Position numbers and translations under genes: made by a program. The notes beneath the pieces are model-generated. The model did not search any database. It saw only the letters and a list, made by a program, of their open reading frames with translations, and had not been told where the DNA came from. 64,000 nt of DNA from Augochlora pura (Eukaryota > Arthropoda > Insecta > Hymenoptera > Halictidae): NCBI RefSeq assembly GCF_028453695.1, contig NC_135773.1, forward strand, positions 12,772,001 through 12,836,000. The letters are read 5' to 3'. Each line of letters opens with the position of its first letter. Positions within the stretch are counted from its first letter, which is position 1. Shown here in pieces: positions 12,042 through 21,779 of the stretch.

Positions 12042-14063
12042 ATCTTTTTCTGTTTATGGATCCACTCACCAGACATCCCTTTGTGTTATCCAAGGATCCC
12101 CTCTATACATTTCGCATTCATGTGTTCTACTTATTATATCTGTCTTTCATTGTTTCTTCAGCCCTCTGCACTCTGCGATCGACTGCATAATTCATCCCTA
12201 GGAAGTACGGACATTCAAATTATCGATAGATTGAAGTACTATTGGGTGATTTCTTTATAAATACAGTGGACGGAATGAGTATTGCGACGTTGTAAAGTAA
12301 CACAGCGATGCAATGCACAGTTTTCAGCACTTTATTACCTACTGAAATAATATACCAGTAGGTAAGCGTTAAATATTTGTCATTAAGAAATAATGGACAA
12401 GGGCCAAAACTATTAAATATAATACATTAAGAACCGAGTTTCTAATAAAATTAAAATAATTTAGTAATTGAGTAAAATATAATTTTTCCCTTATAGATTT
12501 TACATTATTTTTACATTATTTTTAATGACACAATATTCAATATTTGAATTAACATGTATGATGAAGTGTTTAGAAAACTGTACTGCATCGACATTTCGCT
12601 TTATGACTTCGTTGCAGAAAAGACGAAGTGCCAGTACCGTTCTGATCCAGTGCATTTAGCATGTTTGTGACAAGTACCTAATGCTACTCGCTACTGAAAT
12701 TAGAGCAACTAGTCTGAAAAGCTTTCGTCGGACGTTCAATATCCTTTCCGATTTCCAAGTCGATATCGGATTGCAGAGGGTCCATCATAATCTGCTCCAT
12801 GACTGTGATTATCTTTATTATTTCATCGTCGACGTATGACGCTCTGCCGGCTGCTGCTGTGTTGTACTGACTGTCACATCTATATATTATATTGTATATT
12901 GTCTAGCGGTTTTGGCTGTGCCCGTTGTCGGAATGCACCCGTTCTTCGCATATGTGTGCATAGAGCTGTGCAGCTAGTGTGGCGTTCTGGGACGGTTTCA
13001 CGGTTCGCGGACAGAATTCTCCACCCCCTGTCTCTTTCTCAATCCTTCTTTCTCTCTTTTTCTCTTTCTCTGTCATTCTCTATTTGTCTACGTCTCTTTT
13101 GACGCCCGACCGTGTTCCCCAGAACGTGAATTCTTTCACCCTTTCTTCCTCGTTTATTCCGCGCATTGTCCTTGCTGTTATCTTTCTAGCTGTTCGCCTC
13201 ACTCTACCCCTCCCCCTCTCACCGACCTCTTTGACTTCCACCTCTTGTTAGCGTCACTCTCTGTCCGTCCTTTTACCCCACCCCCTCTCTGTTTCGATGT
13301 TCCAAACACGTTCGTGGGAAAACGGTCACAGGCTAGGGAGAGGACTGTCCGCGACACCGCGACGCTCGTCCGAAGATCTTCGAACATCCGCGTGGGTGCC
13401 GTACGTCTGTAGATTGCACTGCGCGCATCGGTGTGTAACTCGCTACGCTGACAAAGAAATCGCAACTCGTTCGACACCGTCGACGGGGGCCCGGGTAAAC
13501 GCGTGCCTGGAAGCGCACGGTTACGGCGAAACGACGGACCGAACGTGGAACGTTGCCCGGTGAGACGATGGGGCGGACGCTTCGCGAGACGATTCGCAAC
13601 GGGCAACGGTCCGCAAATTGGTCTCGTCTTCGCGGGATAGCAGAGGCGAATTTCAGCTCGGCACCATATACACGGATAGGACACGGAGAGACAGGAGAAA
13701 GGATATCGAATTCGATCGGATGGCGCGACCCTGTTCTACACAAGTATTAAATCGAGAAACGGTTTCGTCGTAACTGCAACGAGAAAATATTCGCTCTTTA
13801 ATCGGAATAAAACGAACGCGATATCTCTTCGGCTACCAAAATTTCCAGCACCACCCAGTGTGCCAATGCTCTACACACTGTGCGTGCTGTTCTATGCTAA
13901 ACGCTGAGGTCTCCTTCCGCGACTCGGCAACTTCCAATTTGCTTAATCGCGAACGAATCAACACTTCTCCGTCGCGCTCCAACCGGAACCGCATCCGCGA
14001 TCAAAGACGAAGCAATCCGACGCGCAAATACGGTGTCCAAGAAAATAGTGCACACACCGCAGC

Positions 14064-14064
<1 letters not shown>

Positions 14065-14094
<30 letters not shown>
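14065..14094. repeat. (AC)n microsatellite
   Basis: Fifteen uninterrupted AC dinucleotides within the GC-rich intronic island. Confidence 0.97.
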
Positions 14095-14096
<2 letters not shown>

Positions 14097-14827
14097 AAAC
14101 ACGCTCCCGGTGTAAACCCGGTGCTCGGCGACCGTGCTTCTAACGAGGTCATCGTCGCCGGCCAGACTCTCTTTTGTGGTTCCCAAAGGGCGGCGAAAAT
14201 GGAAAAAGTGGCCGGGGATGTAAACGAGCCCGCGCAGCCCGAAAGAGAACTTTTCGCCGGGACCGGCACGGAAAATATTGTATATAATACCTTTATTTTC
14301 TTCGGCGGGGCACAAAGGGGGGGGGGCAGGACGGGAAAATACGTGGGCGTGTTCCTCAAGATCGTATTACGTTCGCCTCGGGAAACGGGCTCGCGGAGCA
14401 GAAATCGGGTTTGCAACGGGAGAACACTGTGCAACAGATATTATACAGGCCACGAATGGAAATATATATCGTACGTGCGATGTGACGAACGGGTGCATAT
14501 TTCTCGCAGGTCATTCCCCCCGATGCGCATCCTATTTCCATACGCTCCTTTCAATTACTTCAACGCTTTCCGTCGATCACGGCCGCGAGCCGTGTCGGCG
14601 CTGTCCAAGTTGTCACATCCATAATTTTCGCCCGCCTACGGATGCAACAATATCGCGAAACGAAATTAGCGGCGCGGCCATTGATTGGACATTTCCCCGG
14701 GTTCCCTTCGTCTCGTTCGATCCGCTCGACACGACCCCCCACCACGTTTTTGTCTTTCGACGTTTGGCTGCGGCGAGGTGTAGTGACGGTATCGAGGTCC
14801 GATGCCATCTAGTGGAACTTAGTCTAA

Positions 14828-15118
14828 TTAACACATTAAAGGCGGGAGTCGTAGCACTACGATTTATCTCGACTGTAGCTTAAAGGTGGGAGTCGTAGTA
14901 CTACGAGTTATCTCGACTGTAGCTTAAAGGTGGGAGTCGTAGTACTACGATTTATCTCGACTGTAGCTTAAAGAAGGGAGTCGTATTAGTACGGTTTGCA
15001 ACCTCATTGCGCAATCTATGCGCAATCGATGCGCACTACATTTGTATTTAGTATGTTTTGTGGATTGAAGCGTTACCTAGCATAGTTTCGTCAAGATCCC
15101 CCGCCTTTAATGTGTTAA
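14828..15118. mobile_element. TTAA-flanked inverted-repeat element (piggyBac-like MITE)
   Basis: The element at 14832-15114 is bordered on both sides by TTAA (14828-14831 and 15115-15118). Its ends are inverted repeats: CACATTAAAGGCGGG on the left, and its exact reverse complement CCCGCCTTTAATGTG on the right. It is 283 bp and has no open frame. A TTAA target duplication is the hallmark of the piggyBac superfamily, so a non-autonomous piggyBac-type element is the best call; the family itself is inferred. The left part is a 44-bp tandem repeat. Confidence 0.8.
14841..14997. repeat. 44-bp tandem repeat with internal palindrome
   Basis: Units start at 14841, 14885 and 14929, with a partial unit at 14973. 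Each begins GGCGGGAGTCG or a variant and ends with a TTAAA-type motif resembling the terminal inverted repeat of the host element. The second and third units contain the perfect palindrome TCGTAGTACTACGA; the first has one mismatch. Confidence 0.95.
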
Positions 15119-15539
15119 TTGTTACTTTTAGGAGACGATGTCCAATTTTATACGTTTATGGAATACTTGAGTTCTTACGTATTACATAGTTCGAGGTATT
15201 ACACGCGAAGTTTAATCTCGGAATATGTACGGCAGTACGTCGTCTCTCCGATCCCCTGAATTCGCTGTTATGCAAGCATGCTTAAATACGTAACTCGATC
15301 TAGGTTGATCCTCATGTAATGTTATTTACCGTTAAAATTAGTAGAGATTTCATCTAAAATCGTATTCGAGTTATTGTTCTATTATACGAACATTCATGTT
15401 CTTATCATTTACTTTGTACTGCATATTTTGATACTTGAATACCATGAATCGTTAAGAATAATAATTGATAGTGGATGTAATATAGGTCGAGTCTATCGCT
15501 ATAAACTTATTAAAGCTAGAAATTAAAAGGAATCTAGGA

Positions 15540-15787
15540 TTAACCCTTTGCAGTCGGAGCCATTTTAAGTGGAAATCCAAGATATTTGTTTAGATTTGTA
15601 GCGTTGCCATCTTATATAACTTGGAGCAATTTTATATATTATGGAATTGCATTTTGTGACTCGTGCAACAGTTAACAGCTCTTAACAATTTTCTAAATAT
15701 AAAGAAATGTGATAAAAATTATTTTGAAACGTGACATTATCATTTTTAGCGGCGCCTTGGAGTCGCCACTCGACCGCAAAGGGTTAA
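15540..15787. mobile_element. TTAA-flanked inverted-repeat element (second piggyBac-like MITE)
   Basis: The element at 15544-15783 (240 bp) lies between TTAA at 15540-15543 and TTAA at 15784-15787. The left end CCCTTTGCAGTCG and the right end CGACCGCAAAGGG form a 13-bp terminal inverted repeat with one mismatch. CCC-starting ends next to TTAA are typical of piggyBac-type transposons. There is no coding capacity. It differs in end sequence from the neighbour at 14832. Confidence 0.8.
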
Positions 15788-17504
15788 AAGGAATTAAAAG
15801 GAGCGAATTACACATTTAAATAGAATAAATAATTCTTTGTAGTAGCAATTCAAGTATTCCATATTAATTGTCTATGAATATACAGGATGTCCCAAAAATC
15901 ACTGAAAATAAGGAAACGAAGAGTTTCAGATATAATAAACAACAGAATTTTTATAATCTTCCTTAACAATTTCTCATTTTATACAATTCTTTGACGTATT
16001 TACAATTAGATTCGAATAAGCGTCACGTAGTTTTCATCTTATTCAAGTATCACACGTTTCTAATCTGATTCAAGCACACTCGTTGAAATATTTACAATGA
16101 ATTAGTTCAATAAATTTTTATTTCCCGAGTATTTATAAAGGTTCCGAACATTCTGTTCAGATCGTGCACGCTTGATCCCGTCACTATCCGCAGCAGTCGG
16201 TTTCCCATTCTGCGCTCTGCAGAACATTTCGACGGATCGATGGAATCGAGTTTACCAAGTTCGCAAGTTCATTCCATTAACATTAAGTAAACCGTCTCCG
16301 AATCGAGCTGTCCCGGGAAATAATAGTTGTTCGTCTTCGATTCGACGTTTCTTCGTCATCTATTCCCCCTCCCATCATCTTCTTCATGGATCACCGAGCC
16401 GGTCCGATTCGATAAAATGTAGACCGCCGTCTATAAGTTTCCGAACACGGTTCCATTAAAATTTATATACCGTTATAAGCGATTTATGTGACCGTACCGA
16501 ACAATGAAGAGCTTTCTCGTCATTTATAACGTAAGAGAGTCACGCGTTTGTTATATACGGCTCTTAAGTTTTCTTTGTTTTATTGGCGAAAGTATAGTAT
16601 TCGAGTACTTTATCGTTCTTTTTTAACGAAAGATATATTTTACAATTGTTTTAAAATTGTTTGATTATAACCTTTTGTACTCGAGAGGCGACACCATTCC
16701 AAAATAATTTTCAAACCAGAGAAATTATTTATATTTAAAAGTGTCGCACAAGACGGAATTCCATTTAAATAAAATGCATTAATTAAAAATGAGAGACGAT
16801 GGAAATACTATAGCTCGGAGAAATTGTTTTGGATTCAGAGTTAAAATATCTCCGAGTGCAAATGGTTAACAGAAGACACGAGATACTTTGTTTCAACGAT
16901 TGGTACAAATTGTTTACAAAATCGACTGTTTTAAGTTGGAAAGGACTGTTGAAAAAGCACGATTTGTTCGATCGACTTCATCGGCAAAATTTTCGCTGGA
17001 AATTCTCAATTTTCGCTTTTTCGGAGCGTGTGTTCGGAATAACTTACGAACGACAGCGTAGATGATGGAATTAGGGATCGAAGGCACAGCAGGTTCGTAC
17101 GGGAAGCTTGAATTTGGTTAAAATCCCGGCGGAGCATGCCCCAGCTACCAACAGCGGACAAATTCAGAAATCGAGTCTGCGCTCGTTAGAATGTTCGATA
17201 ACGCAGCCCGCGAAATACATAGTTGGAATTAACGACACGTCCCCATAGCGGTGTACACAGACGTTATCTCCGGTAATATATCATTCTTCAGAACGATTTA
17301 GGAAACCGCATCGTAGAACCTTTCAACTACACCGCTACAAATCACGGTAGCTAATTGTCCGATTTTCGCATCGGCGAGAATAGCCGCATTTTTCGTCGTG
17401 CTCCCACGTTTTGCAGTTGAAAAAAATCTAGGAACGCAGATTAGCGCCGATCGTTGCGATCGTGCGGGCCGTTTAAGCCCTTTGGCCCTTTGGCCGTGAC
17501 GTTA

Positions 17505-17541
17505 CAGTCGTTAGTCACCGTTCGGCTTCTGTGAACCTCCG
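17505..17541 (+). promoter_or_regulatory. Possible alternative first exon or promoter context
   Basis: A CRE-like TGACGTTA is followed by an initiator-like TTACAGTCGTTAGTC and, after a short GC-rich stretch, a strong splice-donor match CCTCCG|GTAAGTGTG at about 17541. This could be an internal 5' exon splicing to 21673 or to the common exons. The evidence is motif-level only and chance is a real possibility. Confidence 0.2.
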
Positions 17542-19579
17542 GTAAGTGTGCATTCTGTTGTTACGTGTGTATATCTGTGCTAAAACATCGTAGCGGCAGC
17601 AGTACTATCAGTCAAAGTCGTTTCATCTACGTCGCTAGGAATCAATCGATTAGCTCCATCAATCGAGCATCTATCTGTGTAGAATGCTAGAGATCAAAGA
17701 AACTTCTCATCCGCATCCTGGCCATTCGAGAACATCTTCGACGAGGAACATTCCGAGCGTGCTAATTTCAATTGCCGAATCAATTCTCTGCGCTCGTCTT
17801 TACGACTGTTTCGTAATTAATCTGTGGATTTTTGCGCAAACAAAACTGCCATAACATTATTTTTAATACTCTAATACTAAATTACCAAACAATAAGTGAA
17901 GACTTATTTTATAACGTTTATAGCTTAAATTTCACTAAACCTGAATCGTAGTTAAAATTTTCACAGTATCATGTTGTTTTATGTAAATTGGACTACAAGA
18001 TGCAATTCTCAGGTATTCTTTAATCAGCGTATTTTTTAATTGCGAGTAGCTTCTGCGATCGTGTGGGCGAACGCAAAGGATTGAAATTGAATGAAACCAA
18101 TCGATGGCTAGGATACCGTCCTCGTGTCAATAGTTGGATTCGCGTGTTCCCCTATTGCCGTCCTCGTATTTATACATGTATCGTGTGTCATGCGGTTGTC
18201 CGTTACGTGAGAGCCGTCTTCCTCCGCTCTGGAGGAATTTAATCGAAAGTTCGTTAAGATCGCGTGTGGCAACTTGTTGTAGTTCCTCTGGCACATAGAG
18301 GTGCCTATTGTCAAAGTTAACTCGCCTTCGCCGGTCCTGCTTCGTAAGTTAACGCGGTATCAGGCCGTCGTTTATCGAAACCGACCCACCGGCTAATCTA
18401 ATATACGACCCGAGTTAGTCGCAGGGTTGTCGAAACTCTGATATCGTTGCCCCGTGGATACATTCCGTCCTTCCAAAATCACACGTGCCGATAATTGCGC
18501 GCGACTAATGACGCGAGCGAACGAAATTTAAAATCGTCTTTTAGATCCTATTTGGTTTGCTGATGAAGCCATTTAGGTTAAAGTCGTATCTAGTTTAAAC
18601 CCTCCAGTTATCTACCAGATTCTTCGGTGTAAAGGATTGTGGAACGATCTTCTTTGGACGCATTTTAGCTCGTGCACTTTATAGTACAGTTTCAGAAATT
18701 GAATAGGTTCAAAAATTTTAGTGTAAATGATAATCCTTTTAGAAAGGACTAAATTCATTGATGCATCGTTTTAGATATAGTTTTGTGATGTGAAACATTC
18801 AAGCGTATAAGATAGCGTATATGTATAGTGATTAACCGTATAAACCCGAGTGTTACATTATTGATAGAAAAGAACTATGGATCATTAAAATCGAGTAATA
18901 AAAATTACTGTAACCGCCATAAAAAGACTTAAAAAATAATACAAAAATTCGGAATTTGAATTTGTATCTATAGCATAAAAAGAAAGTTAAAATTATTGAC
19001 TGGATATTATATACTTCATAATTTCTGAACTGTACACTGTACACGCTGCCTTACGTTCACTTCCATAGAACCTTCGAACGCATTTCCAAACTGTAGGATT
19101 CTTCGAATTAACCCTCGACTATCTACAACCACGTCTTTACTTCATTTCCGAATTGAAAGTAAAAAGAGACGCACGTAATTGCGTACCAAAGTGAAACTAC
19201 TTTCATTTAATTTTCTCCAGCGCGCACATGCCATTTACGTGGCTCGATGCTGTCGCGAGTCGCCGAAGCGAATTGCAGTGCGTGAAGTTCTTTTTCGCCG
19301 CACGATCTCGCGGTTGCAGCGACACAACTCTTCTTCCGAACTTCTCGGCAGGTAAAGCTGTCTGCGGAGCGAGCTGAAAATTGCAGTTTCTCCGAGCGGA
19401 CAACGCGAGCCCGAATTACCCGATGTTACTTGCACTATGTCTCTCTTCCGTCTCGTTAACTTGTCCGCCGCTAAGAACGAGTAACGCAAGAAACGAATTA
19501 CGTTGGTTTATTTTATGGTCCGTCCCTGAACGGAGAGCACAGACCCACGGCATATTGTCGGCCCACTGTGCTCCGAGGA

Positions 19580-20260
19580 ATCAAAATGGCGCTTGGTCCG
19601 ACATATCAATTTTAATGAAATTAATCATTCATAATTTCGAATTCGAAGATGGAAAACCAAGCTTGCTGGAAAATGAACGTCTTCGTTTATTCCGCTTTCT
19701 ATAGGTTAAGGTGATCTTTCTTATGTAGTCTCGTTAGACGTCAGGAAAACAAAATGGCGGTGCGTTGAACTGGCTCAGTTGTTATCAGTTGGCTTATTTC
19801 TAACATAAAATAGCTACGTAATTTTCGCTTGCTTTTGAAGAAAGTGATCTCAAGTTTCTTGTTCGATTATTTTACGACGATTCAAAATGGCGTCGCTTGG
19901 TATAACTCTACTCGTAATTCATATATGTCCACAATTTCGAGTCGCACAATAGGAAACTAGACGCGTGCTAAAACAGATGTCGTCATCAATTCTGCTTGCT
20001 ATAAGATAAGATCTTATTCAGTTTCATTGTACGTCAGGAAACAAAATGGCGGTGATCTGACACAGTTATTAGATGCGTTATTTCAAACGCAGGACGTTCT
20101 TCGTCAATTTTGCTTATTTTAAATAAAGCTAGCTAAACATTCCTGTCGATCGATTACTTTGCAAGGATTCTAAATAGTGTCGCCTGATAGAGCAACAATT
20201 TCCAGTCGCACAGTAGGAAGTTAGAGGCGCGCTAAAAGAGACCTCTTCGCCCGTTGTTCG
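19580..20260. repeat. Diverged 290-300-bp tandem repeat with AAAATGGCG motifs
   Basis: Matching landmarks recur at a spacing of about 290-300 bp. CAAAATGGCG(TC)GCTTGG-type segments are at 19583 and 19884, with an eroded copy near 20172. GTCAGGAAA(A)CAAAATGGCGGTG is near 19751 and 20043. GTCGCACA(A/G)TAGGAA is near 19941 and 20204. About two to two and a half units are visible, substantially diverged. Confidence 0.75.
19583..20051. promoter_or_regulatory. Cluster of four Pho/YY1-like sites
   Basis: Exact AAAATGGCG occurs at 19583-19591, 19751-19759, 19884-19892 and 20043-20051. The reverse complement contains GCCAT, the core of the binding site of YY1 and its fly homologue Pleiohomeotic. The sites lie in a tandem repeat, which partly explains the multiplicity. 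Function as a Polycomb-type or enhancer element is inference. Confidence 0.35.
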
Positions 20261-21672
20261 ATCGATCCGGCCACGTCGTTTAGGTTCACCGACTCAATCC
20301 ACAAATCCGGCGAAAAACTCTAGTTACCGCAAAGTTTCCCCAAGACGGGGCTCTAAGTTGGCGATCAGCCACGGCCGTCGACGCAACAAGTTTTCTTATT
20401 TCGGGATAACAAGGTGGCCGGGCCGAGGCCGGCCGAACAAAGCGACGTTAATTCCATCGTCTCGGGGATTAACAGGTGGCGCGAGGATTACGCAGCTGTT
20501 GTTTGCTGCGTCGCGATCGATCGGACCTCGAGAGCCAAGCGCTTTCTAGAGGTCCGCGGAATATGCAAAGCAGCAGAACGCGCGCAGATTAACCCTGTCG
20601 AATGAACCCCGTGGCACGGTGTCGCATTCAAAGAGAATTCGTGTCGCGACAATACAGACAGAGCCGTGTGTCCACGCCCACGACCTGTCCCTCCAACAAC
20701 CGGTATGTGCCAACAGAGCTCTCGCAACGAAAGCCGCGATCAGGTAGCGACCGATTTCGTTTCAAATATTTATCACCGGTGCTTTCATTCACCTTGACGT
20801 GCCAGCGCGTTCTCGCGCTGCGACACGTCGAGCAGCCAATGCCTATCGGAAACCCCCGCGTGTCCCGGAAATGTTTGAACGACCGAGAAATCCTCGCCTC
20901 TGTGCCGAGGATTCGCAAGAAGACACGCCGATACCCGGTCCGCTATTATTGTTATTTACCGCGCGCACACGTTTTTCGCTCTCACCGAGAACTCATCCCG
21001 AGCGGCGCGCGCGACGCGGGCTCCTCCCCGCGGAAACCTTGGGGGGCGCCTTTCATTCATCGTCCTGCACATTTGTCTGTCGCAATCCTCGCTCCAGAGC
21101 CGTTATTATTCTCCCTCCTCTGTCGCTTTCATTCCACCCTGCCATTTCGAGGCATCCGAGGCTTCTACCCCCGGAACGATTCACGCATCCGTTCACCAAA
21201 CTTTTGAGACTCGCCCCCGCTTGCGCCTACCGTCAGCGCGACGACTGCACGCGGTCGTTAGCCAGAGCGAAAGAACGACTGCCTCCAGCGTATGACCTCC
21301 ACGGGTCGGGTAGTATGCGGGGAGGGGAGGACATGCTTTGCTTTCACGATTGCCGCGCGTCATTTTGCCGGGTCTCGGGGGGGACACTCCCCTTCGCCGT
21401 CATCGTCATTTTCGCTAGTCTGGCCTGACTCGTCGCCACTGCTGAGCCGCGTTGAATGTTACCCCGACGATCCCTGCGCTTTGAGACTGTCCTACCACGT
21501 TCTTCGGTGGCCTCTGCAAAAGGTACCCGCGAAGGTACGCCGTCGACGCCGATCATCGGTCGCTGGGAGATGCTGAGATCATGATTCGTGCTAAGAGTCA
21601 TCGCCGTCGTGTGCTCGGTACGAGAGGTTGTCGAAGAACGTTCCGATGACAAGGACATTGTCTTCTTTTCAG

Positions 21673-21779
21673 CACGACGTTTTCAGTCGACCCGGACACG
21701 CACATAGACAGCCTCGAGCAGGCCGAACAGATCGTCCTTGAGGGTACCAGCAAGTGGTCCTGCAAGATCGCCATCACAG
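21673..21779 (+). CDS. unc-13: unc-13 linker exon, version b (mutually exclusive candidate)
   Basis: A 107-nt exon with the same length and phases as 11739-11845. It encodes a peptide beginning TTFSVDPDTHIDSLEQ and ending LEGTSKWSCKIAIT. Alignment with version a is colinear over 35 codons: F.VD...H is shared early and GTSKWS(A/C)KIAIT is nearly identical at the end, while the middle differs (SLEQAEQIVLE against HMTSVKQSVLD). The acceptor GTCTTCTTTTCAG|C has a good pyrimidine tract; the donor is ACAG|GTGACA. A second AG at 21686 would give a shorter exon without TTFS and is disfavoured because the first AG would normally be used. Including both versions, or neither, shifts the frame, so one per transcript is expected. 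Confidence 0.92.

Larger units (their letters stand above)
11846..21672 (+). other. unc-13: unc-13 intron between the two linker exons (9.8 kb)
   Basis: Non-coding. It holds a TCT/ATT simple repeat, a pyrimidine-rich tract (about 13020-13110), a GC- and CpG-rich island (about 12830-14820), two TTAA-flanked inverted-repeat elements, a possible promoter/donor context near 17505-17541, a diverged 300-bp tandem repeat, and another CpG-rich island (about 20280-21650) running up to the second linker exon. Long open frames on both strands in the GC-rich islands (for example 14121-14883 and 20602-21428) show no recognisable domain. Confidence 0.85.

Noticed and set aside
11779..12201. 140-aa open frame starting at ATG 11779, as an independent gene or alternative start
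   Set aside because: The conserved UNC-13 residues continue upstream of this ATG, and the frame runs past the splice donor into TCT/ATT simple repeats. Only 11739-11845 is supported as coding.
14121..14883. Frames of 167 and 201 aa in the GC-rich intronic island
   Set aside because: The longer one reads into the TTAA-flanked MITE and its 44-bp repeats; no domain is visible and antisense frames are equally open.
20602..21428. Open frames of about 200 aa upstream of linker exon b
   Set aside because: No domain or compositional sign of coding; overlapping long frames exist on both strands, as expected in GC-rich, stop-poor DNA.
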